From an uncultured Clostridia bacterium (GTDB taxonomy: Bacteria > Bacillota > Clostridia > Oscillospirales > Acutalibacteraceae), in assembly GCA_946409885.1 (NCBI GenBank), contig CAMJYF010000100.1:1-6812 (forward strand): a stretch of 6,812 bases of DNA. Direction: 5' to 3'. Positions 1-5,342 of this stretch are shown in pieces; position 1 is the stretch's first letter, and the number at the start of each line of letters is the position of its first letter. A program made the translations under genes and the position numbers. The notes beneath the pieces are model-generated. The model searched no databases. It had not been told where the DNA came from and was given only the letters and a program-made list of their open reading frames with translations.

Positions 1-1005
1 GTACCCCGCGGCGTCCGCGCCGCAGGCCTCCAGCACCGTGGGGAACAGATCTGTCGCGATGTGGGGCGCATCGTCCACGCGCGGGGGCACCCTGCCGCCC
101 CAGGAAAGGATGGCGGGCACGCGCACGCCGCCCTCGAACAGGCTGAACTTGTGGCCGGAAAAAATACCGGTCGTTCCGCCGTAATAGGGGTCATCGGTTC
201 CGTCCAGCCAGTTGCGGCTTTCTCTGGAGGGGCCGTTGTCGCTCTGAAAATAGAGCAGCGTGTCGTCGGCGATCCCCGTCTCCTCCAGCGCCCGCGTGAT
301 CTCTCCCACGCCGTCGTCCACCGCGCTGAGCATCGCCGCCATCACCCTTCTGTCCCACGGCAGCCCGGGGAAGCGCTCCAGGTATTTGTCCGGAACGTGC
401 ATGGGGTAGTGGGGCGCGTTGTAGGCCACGTAGAGGAAAAACGGCTCCTTCTGATGTCTGCGGATGAATGCCACGCTTTTCCGCGTGATGCGCTCCGTCA
501 GGTAGTCCCCGTTGGCGTAAACCTCCGTTTCATTTTCCCACAGGTCGTGCGTCGGGTTGGCGCCGCCGTCCGCCATGCCGTAATAAAAGATATGGGAATA
601 GTAGTCGAGGCAGCCCGCCAGAAACCCGCTGAACTCGTCAAATCCGTTGGCGTTGGGGCGGCATTCCGGCTGCAGGCCCAAATGCCATTTGCCGCAGACG
701 CCCGTGGCGTAGCCCTCCTTTTTCAGCGCCGTTGCCAGCGTCGGCGTGCGGGGCGTCAGGCCGCTGGCCTTCCGGTGACCGGCCAGAATGGCTCTTACCC
801 CGGCGTTGCCCGGGTAACGCCCCGTCAGCAGTGCCGCCCGGGAGGGGGAGCAGACAGGGGAGGCGGAATACATGGAGGTGAACCGCACGCCCTTTGCCGC
901 AAGGGCGTCCAGATGAGGCGTTTTCAGGTCCGCCGCGCCCATACACCCCAGGTCGCCATACCCCTGATCGTCCGTCAGAATGATAATGATGTTCGGCTTT
1001 TTCAT
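1..1005 (-). CDS. Cys-type sulfatase (arylsulfatase/alkaline phosphatase superfamily), C-terminal part missing
   Basis: This gene hydrolyses sulfate esters, probably on sulfated host glycans or their fragments, although the substrate cannot be read from sequence. The 335 residues present start [20 protein letters not shown], giving the metal-binding Asp pair D12/D13. The sulfatase signature follows at 52-56 (C-S-P-S-R), where C52 would be converted to formylglycine. Further family motifs are GKWHLG (K106, H108), APH (H199), SDNG (D256, N257) and [10 protein letters not shown] near 285-293. Family members usually have about 430-500 residues, so the last roughly 100-150 lie beyond the left edge. 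The ATG is preceded by GAGGAA six bases upstream, and the conserved N-terminal strand begins at once. I see no signal peptide, so the enzyme appears cytoplasmic and would act on imported substrate. It is divergent from its likely activating enzyme. The family is certain; the substrate is unknown. Confidence 0.95.
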   Translation of the reverse strand, partial: MKKPNIIIILTDDQGYGDLGCMGAADLKTPHLDALAAKGVRFTSMYSASPVCSPSRAALLTGRYPGNAGVRAILAGHRKASGLTPRTPTLATALKKEGYATGVCGKWHLGLQPECRPNANGFDEFSGFLAGCLDYYSHIFYYGMADGGANPTHDLWENETEVYANGDYLTERITRKSVAFIRRHQKEPFFLYVAYNAPHYPMHVPDKYLERFPGLPWDRRVMAAMLSAVDDGVGEITRALEETGIADDTLLYFQSDNGPSRESRNWLDGTDDPYYGGTTGIFSGHKFSLFEGGVRVPAILSWGGRVPPRVDDAPHIATDLFPTVLEACGADAAGY

Positions 1006-1023
1006 TTTTTATTCCTCAAATCA

Positions 1024-1052
1024 TTGAAAATCGGTTCCGTTTTTATTATACT
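1024..1052 (+). promoter_or_regulatory. Sigma-A promoter of the sulfatase-maturase unit
   Basis: TTGAAA (1024-1029) and TATACT (1047-1052) are separated by 17 bases. The start of transcription should lie near 1059, giving a leader of about 28 bases before the ATG at 1087. Four bases of the -10 box are shared with the -10 box of the sulfatase promoter on the other strand, so the two promoters are unlikely to be occupied together. Confidence 0.75.
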
Positions 1053-1065
1053 GATATTATTATAC
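1044..1065. repeat. 8-bp direct repeat TATTATAC, period 14, in the divergent promoter region
   Basis: TATTATAC occurs at 1044-1051 and again at 1058-1065. The first copy contains the overlapping -10 boxes and the second sits at the predicted plus-strand transcription start. It could be a tandem operator or simply a duplicated AT-rich promoter element. No known regulator site is recognised. Confidence 0.4.
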
Positions 1066-1072
1066 TTGTCAA
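1045..1072 (-). promoter_or_regulatory. Sigma-A promoter of the sulfatase gene
   Basis: Read on the minus strand, TTGACA (1072-1067) and TATAAT (1050-1045) are separated by 16 bases, both perfect consensus hexamers. Transcription should begin near 1038, leaving a leader of about 33 bases with GAGGAA before the ATG. The -10 box overlaps that of the opposing promoter. The call rests on sequence match alone. Confidence 0.8.
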
Positions 1073-1086
1073 CGGGAAACGGAGAT

Positions 1087-2169
1087 ATGAGGAACCTTAC
1101 CCTGCTGATCAAGCCCGCCGCCGGGCTTTGCAACATGCGCTGCCGCTACTGTTTTTATCAGGCGACCAGCGCGGAGCGGGAAAACCGTATCATGACGCGG
1201 CAAACGGCGGACGAGCTGATCCGGAAAATCAAAGCGTACCGGCCTTCGCGGGTGTCCGTTCTGTTTCAGGGCGGCGAGCCGACCCTGGCGGGGACGGATT
1301 TTTACCGGTATTTCACCCGCCGGATGAAAGAGTCGGTTCCGGCGCCGGTGACCTACGGGCTGCAGACCAACGGCCTGCTGATCGACGACGCCTTTGCGGA
1401 GCTGTTCCGCGAGCAGGGCTTTCTGGTTGGCCTTTCGCTGGACGGCGCCAAAAGAACCAACGACCGCTACCGGCGGGACGGCGGCGGCGAGGGCGTTCTG
1501 CCCCGGGTGCTGGAGGCGGCCGCCCTGTTGCGCGGGCACGGGGTGGATTTCAATATCCTTTCCGTCGTCGACGATGAAAACGCCCGGGAGATCGAGGCCA
1601 CCTGGCGCTTCTTTAAAAAGCACGGCTTCCGCTTTCTGCAGTTTATCCCCTGTCTGGACGAGGGCAGCGGAATATCGCTCTCCCCGGAGGGGTACGAACG
1701 CTTCCTGAAGCAGTCCTTCGATCTGTGGTACGGGGATTATCTGCGCGGCGACTATATTTCCGTCCGCCATATCGACAACTATATCGGCGTCCTGATGGGC
1801 CGCCCGCCGGAAAACTGCGCCATGGGCGGCGTGTGCGGCGGCTACTTTGTGGTGGAGGCCAACGGGGATCTCTATCCCTGCGATTTCTACTGCCGGGACG
1901 ATTACCGGATCGGCGCGGTTGCCGACGCGGAACCCTTTGCCATCAACAACGAGCACCGGGCGTTTATCGATCAATCCCGGCTGATCCATGACCGGTGCCG
2001 CGGCTGCCGGTATTATCCGCTCTGCCGGGGCGGCTGCCGCAGGGACAGGATCAACGGACTGACGGAGAACCGCTACTGCGGGGCCTATACCCGCTTTTTC
2101 GATTACGCCATCGGCCGGATGGAGCGGATCGCCGGTTTCCTCGGCGGAACGGATCCGTTTGCCGGATAA
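1087..2169 (+). CDS. Anaerobic sulfatase-maturating enzyme (radical SAM/SPASM)
   Basis: This cytoplasmic enzyme oxidises the active-site cysteine (or serine) of sulfatases to C-alpha-formylglycine without oxygen. It has 360 residues. The radical SAM cluster motif CNMRCRYC gives C15, C19 and C22, with GGEP at 62-65. The C-terminal SPASM domain has C244, C250, C265, C304, C307, C313, C317 and C331, a spacing matching the two auxiliary [4Fe-4S] clusters of the Clostridium perfringens enzyme. D266, just after C265, sits where that enzyme has its proposed catalytic base. An open frame extends far upstream but lies over the divergent sulfatase and its promoters. The ATG at 1087 gives the family-typical start MRNLTLLIKP. 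The ribosome site is modest: GGGA at 1074-1077, or GGAG only two bases before the ATG. The neighbouring sulfatase has the matching CSPSR site. Confidence 0.93.
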   Translation: MRNLTLLIKPAAGLCNMRCRYCFYQATSAERENRIMTRQTADELIRKIKAYRPSRVSVLFQGGEPTLAGTDFYRYFTRRMKESVPAPVTYGLQTNGLLIDDAFAELFREQGFLVGLSLDGAKRTNDRYRRDGGGEGVLPRVLEAAALLRGHGVDFNILSVVDDENAREIEATWRFFKKHGFRFLQFIPCLDEGSGISLSPEGYERFLKQSFDLWYGDYLRGDYISVRHIDNYIGVLMGRPPENCAMGGVCGGYFVVEANGDLYPCDFYCRDDYRIGAVADAEPFAINNEHRAFIDQSRLIHDRCRGCRYYPLCRGGCRRDRINGLTENRYCGAYTRFFDYAIGRMERIAGFLGGTDPFAG

Positions 2170-2178
2170 TTTTACTCC
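2142..2178 (+). terminator. Possible weak terminator or attenuator at the end of the maturase gene
   Basis: A nine-pair stem with one wobble and one bulge (arms 2142-2151 and 2156-2164, loop GATC) lies in the last codons of the maturase. It is followed by GATAATTTTACTCC. The T-run is short and broken, so it would at most lower expression of the downstream genes. Confidence 0.25.
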
Positions 2179-2223
2179 GTTTTCCGCCGATCGCCGTTGC
2201 CGGAAGAAAGGACTGACAACACC

Positions 2224-2997
2224 GTGAACCAATCCGAAAAAAGAGAATACCTGATCCGTTCCCTGCTGCGGGAGCGGCCGGAATACCGCGACGCGGGCGT
2301 CCCGAGGGACGAACGGGAGCAGAAGGACCTGCTGCGGGCGCTGATGAACGTGCGGCCGCCCGCCCCGCTGCCGGAGGAGTATCTGCGTATCGAGGGCGAA
2401 TATCTGCGGCAGGCCACCGAAGAAAAGGGGATCACCCGGCTGGAAGACCTGACGCCCGCGGAGGGCGACCTGTATCTCTGGCAGGGCGATATCACCACGC
2501 TGGCCTGTGACGCCATCGTCAACGCGGCCAATTCCGGCATGACGGGCTGTTACCGGCCCTGTCACAACTGCATCGACAACTGCATCCATACCTACGCCGG
2601 GCTGGCCCTGCGGAATTACTGCGACCAGCTGATGCGGCGGCAGGGGAGCGAGGAACCCACGGGGCGGGCGAAGGTCACCCCCGCGTTCAACCTGCCCTCC
2701 GGCTGCGTGATCCACACCGTCGGCCCCATTGTGGCGGGGCCGCTGCTGCCGCGGCACAGGCAGCAGCTTGCCTCCAGCTACCGTTCCTGCCTTTCGGCCG
2801 CGGAGGAAAACGGCTGCGGCAGCATCGCGTTCTGCTGTATTTCCACCGGGGTGTTCGGTTTTCCGCAGCGGGAGGCCGCCGTTATCGCGGTGCGCACGGT
2901 AAAGGAATACAAGGCGGAGCGGCGCAGCGGGATCAGGGTGGTTTTCAACGTGTTCCGGGACGACGATCTCCGGATCTACCGGGAGCTGCTCGGCTGA
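2224..2997 (+). CDS. Zinc-type macrodomain protein, likely protein-ADP-ribose hydrolase
   Basis: The 257-residue protein has an N-terminal helical extension (about 1-80) and a macrodomain (about 81-257). Visible macrodomain parts are the strand YLWQGDIT with D89, the ADP-ribose loop NAAN (100-103), and CISTGVFGFP (205-214). Between them lies GCYRPCHNCIDNCIHTYAG (108-126), characteristic of zinc-dependent macrodomains of Gram-positive bacteria. C109, H114 and C116 are the probable zinc ligands. Such proteins remove ADP-ribose from modified proteins and often sit with a SirTM ADP-ribosyltransferase, a GcvH-like carrier and a lipoate ligase; none of these is in this window. I chose GTG at 2224 because AAAGGA at 2207-2212 lies 11 bases upstream; an in-frame TTG at 2197 would add nine residues. 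It follows the maturase by 54 bases and probably shares its transcript. The family is clear; the target is unknown. Confidence 0.88.
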   Translation: MNQSEKREYLIRSLLRERPEYRDAGVPRDEREQKDLLRALMNVRPPAPLPEEYLRIEGEYLRQATEEKGITRLEDLTPAEGDLYLWQGDITTLACDAIVNAANSGMTGCYRPCHNCIDNCIHTYAGLALRNYCDQLMRRQGSEEPTGRAKVTPAFNLPSGCVIHTVGPIVAGPLLPRHRQQLASSYRSCLSAAEENGCGSIAFCCISTGVFGFPQREAAVIAVRTVKEYKAERRSGIRVVFNVFRDDDLRIYRELLG

Positions 2998-3050
2998 CGG
3001 ACCGCCGGGGAACGGCTTCCGCCAAAGACATAACAGGAAAGAGGGAAAAA

Positions 3051-3308
3051 ATGATGATCAGAACAACGATGAAAATAGACGGTATGATGTGCGGCATGTG
3101 CGAGGCGCACGTCTGCGACGCGATCCGCAAAGCGGTCCCTTCCGCCAAAAAGGTGGCCGCGTCCCACGTCAGAAAGGAGGCGTCCTTTCTGACGGAAACC
3201 CCTGTGGACGGGGAGCTGCTGAAGGCCGCTGTCAACGCAACGGGGTATACCTGCCTTTCCGTCGAATCCGCCCCTTTTGAAAAGAAGGGACTGTTCGGCA
3301 GAAAGTAA
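3051..3308 (+). CDS. Small heavy-metal-associated (HMA) domain protein
   Basis: The 85-residue soluble protein has one ferredoxin-fold HMA domain: strand TTMKIDG, then metal loop GMMCGMCEAHV with C14 and C17, then helix, strands, and a C-terminal GYTCLSVES segment. The CxxC pair binds a soft metal such as copper(I), zinc or cadmium, suggesting a metallochaperone or sensor domain like CopZ. No transporter ATPase is next to it, so the partner is unknown. GAGGG at 3041-3045 is five bases before the ATG at 3051 and eight before the second ATG at 3054; the second may be the true start. The tail EKKGLFGRK is basic. It ends the left transcription unit just before a strong terminator. The gene contains a perfect 12-bp inverted repeat, described separately. 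Confidence 0.85.
   Translation: MMIRTTMKIDGMMCGMCEAHVCDAIRKAVPSAKKVAASHVRKEASFLTETPVDGELLKAAVNATGYTCLSVESAPFEKKGLFGRK
3167..3194 (+). repeat. Perfect 12-bp inverted repeat inside the HMA gene
   Basis: Arms at 3167-3178 and 3183-3194 are exact reverse complements around a four-base GGCG loop. The left arm and loop contain AGAAAGGAGG, which resembles a strong Shine-Dalgarno, but no suitably spaced start codon follows. The hairpin lies fully inside the coding frame and has no T-run, so it is not an intrinsic terminator. Confidence 0.8.
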
Positions 3309-3335
3309 AACCGGTGGCGGCGGATGACCGCTTCC

Positions 3336-3381
3336 TTTTCCGGCCTTCCCCCGGGACGGCCGGAAAAGTTTTTTATTTTTT
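3336..3381 (+). terminator. Strong intrinsic terminator after the HMA gene
   Basis: TTTTCCGGCC (3336-3345) pairs perfectly with GGCCGGAAAA (3358-3367) across a 12-base loop. The tail is G followed by TTTTTTATTTTTT to 3381. It separates the maturase-macrodomain-HMA unit from the OhrR unit. No T-run lies on the other strand, so it should work only in the plus direction. Confidence 0.92.
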
Positions 3382-3421
3382 ATCAAAAAAAACTTGACAT
3401 CCGCAATTATGTTTGATAAAA
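3378..3421. repeat. 10-bp inverted repeat flanking the -35 box
   Basis: TTTTATCAAA (3378-3387) is exactly repeated in inverted orientation as TTTGATAAAA (3412-3421), with 24 bases between. Arm centres are about 34 bases apart, a little over three helical turns. The left arm begins in the upstream terminator's T-tail and the right arm overlaps the -10 box. It may provide a second, looping operator half-site, or be chance in an AT-rich region. Confidence 0.45.
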
Positions 3422-3422
3422 T
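3394..3422 (+). promoter_or_regulatory. Sigma-A promoter of the ohrR-gpx unit
   Basis: TTGACA (3394-3399) and TAAAAT (3417-3422) are 17 bases apart. An A-tract at 3385-3392 just upstream may act as an UP element. Transcription should start near 3429, so the ATG at 3442 would have almost no leader; this favours the later TTG start for the first gene. Confidence 0.85.
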
Positions 3423-3430
3423 ATAGTTGC
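3403..3430. promoter_or_regulatory. 28-bp dyad over the -10 box, candidate OhrR operator
   Basis: The segment is an imperfect palindrome centred between 3416 and 3417. Eleven of 14 base pairs are symmetric, with mismatches at 3407/3426, 3411/3422 and 3415/3418. The outer arms read GCAATTAT and ATAGTTGC. It covers the -10 box and the predicted start of transcription, the expected place for an autorepressor of the MarR/OhrR family to block polymerase. Assignment to OhrR is inferred from the adjacent gene. Confidence 0.6.
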
Positions 3431-3456
3431 ATCATACAGATATGGGGGCGAATCAA

Positions 3457-3900
3457 TTGACTTACGATTACCGCGAGGCGATGAAGCTGGCCAACCAGCT
3501 CTGTTTTCCTCTTTATGCCGCGGCGCGGAACGTGACGAATCTGTATACGCCTTTGCTCAAGCCCTTCGGCCTGACCTATACGCAGTATATCGTTTTTCTG
3601 GTGCTGTGGGAGCGGGACGGGATCACGGTGGGCGAGCTGGGTGAAAAGCTGATGCTGGATAACGGCACGCTTTCCCCCCTGCTGAAAAAGCTGCAGCAGG
3701 AAGGCTATGTGGAACGGCGGCGCAGCGGGGAAGACGAACGGGTGGTGCTGATCACGCTGACGGAAAAGGGAAGAGACCTGCAGCTGCTGGTTAAGGACGT
3801 CCCCCTGCAGGCGGCCGGATGCATCGATTTTCCCCCGGAAAAAGCCGGCGCGCTGTATTCGCTGCTGTATGAACTGCTGAACAGTCAAAAAGAAAAATAA
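3457..3900 (+). CDS. ohrR: OhrR-type MarR-family organic hydroperoxide sensor/repressor
   Basis: The product is a dimeric winged-helix repressor that leaves DNA when its cysteine is oxidised by organic hydroperoxides. The segment MKLANQLCFPLYAA matches the redox site of Bacillus subtilis OhrR: C16 corresponds to its C15, and Y20, Y30 and Y41 to the surrounding tyrosines. The recognition helix region follows (LMLDNGTLSPLLKKLQQEG, about 65-83), then the wing RRRSGEDERVVLITLT (87-102). A second cysteine, C122, lies 106 residues after C16, close to the spacing in two-cysteine OhrR of Xanthomonas. I chose TTG at 3457 because GGGGG (3444-3448) sits eight bases upstream and the resulting 147-residue length aligns with B. 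subtilis OhrR. ATG 3442 lacks a ribosome site. It probably represses its own unit through the dyad over the promoter. Confidence 0.9.
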   Translation: MTYDYREAMKLANQLCFPLYAAARNVTNLYTPLLKPFGLTYTQYIVFLVLWERDGITVGELGEKLMLDNGTLSPLLKKLQQEGYVERRRSGEDERVVLITLTEKGRDLQLLVKDVPLQAAGCIDFPPEKAGALYSLLYELLNSQKEK

Positions 3901-3920
3901 TCGACAGGAGGCTACTACAC

Positions 3921-4466
3921 ATGAAAACGGTCTATGATTTTACGGTCAAGGACAGAATGGGCAACGAGGTTTCGCTTTCCGATTACAGCGGAAAGGTGCT
4001 GCTGATCGTGAACACCGCCACCGGCTGCGGCTTTACGCCCCACTACGAGCCGCTGGAGGCCATGTACAAGGACCTGAAGGACAAGGGCTTTGAGATCCTC
4101 GATTTCCCCTGCAACCAGTTTGCCAATCAGGCCCCCGGCGACGCCGAGGAGATCCACTCCTTCTGCACCCTCAAGTTCGGCGCGGATTTCCCGCAGTTTG
4201 CCAAAATCGACGTCAACGGCGAAACGGCCGATCCGCTCTTCGCGTTCCTGGCGACCGAAAAGCCCTTTGAAGGCTTCGGCAAGGGCCTGAAAAACGCGGC
4301 GCTGAACAAGTTCTCCGCCATGAACAACAAGGCCTTCGGCGATAAGGCCTATATCAAATGGAACTTCACCAAGTTCCTCATCGACCGGGAAGGCAAAGTC
4401 ATCGCCCGTTTTGAGCCCACTACGGATATGAAGGACGTCCGCGCCGCCGTGGAAGCGATCCTGTAA
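3921..4466 (+). CDS. Glutathione peroxidase family thiol peroxidase (cysteine type)
   Basis: This soluble thioredoxin-fold peroxidase reduces hydrogen peroxide and organic hydroperoxides; bacterial cysteine forms normally use thioredoxin or a similar donor rather than glutathione. The 181 residues carry the peroxidatic cysteine C36 in NTATGCGFTP. The rest of the family tetrad is Q70 (after FPCNQF), W147 and N148 (IKWNF). C82 in HSFC is a probable resolving cysteine and C64 lies in FPCNQF. The active-site codon is TGC, so it is not a selenoprotein. AGGAGG (3906-3911) lies nine bases before the ATG. The gene starts 20 bases after the OhrR gene, which fits peroxide-induced expression; OhrR more often controls an ohrA-type peroxidase, absent here. 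Confidence 0.95.
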   Translation: MKTVYDFTVKDRMGNEVSLSDYSGKVLLIVNTATGCGFTPHYEPLEAMYKDLKDKGFEILDFPCNQFANQAPGDAEEIHSFCTLKFGADFPQFAKIDVNGETADPLFAFLATEKPFEGFGKGLKNAALNKFSAMNNKAFGDKAYIKWNFTKFLIDREGKVIARFEPTTDMKDVRAAVEAIL

Positions 4467-4485
4467 CGGACGGGGGGAAGGGAAC

Positions 4486-4899
4486 ATGACGTACGCGGTC
4501 AGATATTATACCAGAACGGGCAACACCGAGCGGCTGGCGAAAGCCGTGGCCGACGCGCTGGGCGTGGAGGCGCTGCCCATCACCGCGCCCGTGGAAGAGC
4601 CGGTCGACCTGCTGTTCCTGGGCAATTCCTATTACGCGTTCAGCATCGATCCGGAAGTGAAAAGTTTCGTGCGGTCGCTCGATAAAAGCAAAGTGGGCAA
4701 AATCGTCAATTTCGGGTCCGCCGCCATGCTGAATTCCACTTACAAAAAGGTCAAGGCGGAGGCGGATCTGGCCGGTATCCCCATGGAGGAAAGAGAGTTC
4801 CACTGCCGCGGCGAGTTCAAGGGCCTTCACAAGGGCCGTCCCAACGCGGAGGACCTGCGGGCCGCCGCCGCGTTCGCCCGAAGCTTTCTTGACGCATAA
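4486..4899 (+). CDS. Short-chain flavodoxin-family protein
   Basis: This is a probable FMN-binding electron carrier in the cytoplasm. The 137-residue protein begins with a beta strand and the phosphate loop TRTGNTE (T9, T11, G12, N13, T14). A second loop follows at LGNSYYAFSID (about 45-55), then VNFGSAAM near 75-80, in the places where flavodoxins contact the flavin ring. The length fits a short-chain flavodoxin. It lies 19 bases after the peroxidase with a GGGGGGAAGGG ribosome site and 11 bases before the diiron protein, so all are probably cotranscribed. It could donate electrons to the peroxidase system, the diiron protein or the radical SAM enzyme downstream. The partner is not shown by sequence. 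Confidence 0.88.
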   Translation: MTYAVRYYTRTGNTERLAKAVADALGVEALPITAPVEEPVDLLFLGNSYYAFSIDPEVKSFVRSLDKSKVGKIVNFGSAAMLNSTYKKVKAEADLAGIPMEEREFHCRGEFKGLHKGRPNAEDLRAAAAFARSFLDA

Positions 4900-4910
4900 A
4901 GGAGCAGCAG

Positions 4911-5294
4911 ATGGATCGGAACGAGATGAAAACGCTGCTCAAAGCCCAGCAGGGTGAGCTGGACGCGGTGCTGATGTACAACGCCCTGGCCGACAAGGTC
5001 AGAGACGCGCAGGACGCCGAAACCTTCCGGCGGCTTGCCGCGGAGGAAGGCCGTCACGCCGCCGTGTTCCGGAATCTCACGGGCCGCACGCTGCGGCCGA
5101 AAAAGACGTTGGCCGTTCTGGTGCCGGTCCTTTACCGGCTGATCGGCAGAAAACGGCTTTACCCGGTGATCGCAAGATTTGAGTACGCGGCGGCAAAGAC
5201 CTATGAGCCCGTAACGGCCGTTTTTCCGGAGGCGCAGAGCGTCAAAGACGACGAAAAGCGGCACGGCGACGCCGTAACGGCGCTGCTGCAATAA
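4911..5294 (+). CDS. Ferritin-like/rubrerythrin-like diiron protein
   Basis: The 127-residue protein forms two helical hairpins with a complete diiron ligand set: E16 (helix 1), E46 and H49 (EEGRH, helix 2), E91 (helix 3), E115 and H118 (DEKRH, helix 4). This is the rubrerythrin/erythrin pattern. No C-terminal rubredoxin domain is present, so electrons must come from another protein. Such proteins reduce peroxide or handle iron. Residues 66-79 between the two hairpins are unusually hydrophobic (TLAVLVPVLYRLIG), followed by basic GRKR; this may associate with membrane or pack as a long connector. AGGAG at 4900-4904 lies six bases before the ATG and starts at the last base before the preceding stop ends plus one. 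The neighbours are flavodoxin upstream and radical SAM downstream. Confidence 0.85.
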   Translation: MDRNEMKTLLKAQQGELDAVLMYNALADKVRDAQDAETFRRLAAEEGRHAAVFRNLTGRTLRPKKTLAVLVPVLYRLIGRKRLYPVIARFEYAAAKTYEPVTAVFPEAQSVKDDEKRHGDAVTALLQ

Positions 5295-5319
5295 AAACCG
5301 ACCACGCGGGAGCGGTTTT
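5293..5319 (+). terminator. Small stem-loop between diiron and radical SAM genes, possible attenuator
   Basis: AAAACCG (5294-5300) pairs with CGGTTTT (5313-5319) around 12 bases. Only four T residues follow the G+C part of the stem, so termination would be partial at best. It may tune radical SAM expression or mark a processing site within the unit. Confidence 0.35.
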
Positions 5320-5342
5320 CCGTCAGAAGGAGCTTCCATCAC

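Noticed and set aside
61..1086. Plus-strand open frame continuous with the maturase that would add over 340 residues at its N terminus
   Set aside because: It lies antisense to a clear sulfatase and runs through both promoters. The added residues resemble no domain, and the maturase family starts a few residues before its CxxxCxxC motif.
1069..2757. 562-codon open frame on the minus strand
   Set aside because: It is antisense to the maturase and macrodomain genes, which carry complete catalytic motifs. Its translation is Val/Arg/Pro/Gln-rich without motifs, a usual artefact of high-GC genes.
3442..3456. ATG at 3442 as the OhrR start
   Set aside because: No ribosome site precedes it and it lies only about 13 bases after the predicted transcription start. 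TTG at 3457 has GGGGG at good spacing and matches the length of B. subtilis OhrR. The ATG remains possible.
3453..3460. TCAATTGA palindrome at the OhrR start codon as a second operator
   Set aside because: It is only eight bases long and such sites are common by chance. It resembles the core of Bacillus OhrR sites, but there is too little to call it.
4026..4028. Possible selenocysteine at the peroxidase active site
   Set aside because: The codon is TGC for cysteine, not TGA, so this is an ordinary cysteine peroxidase.
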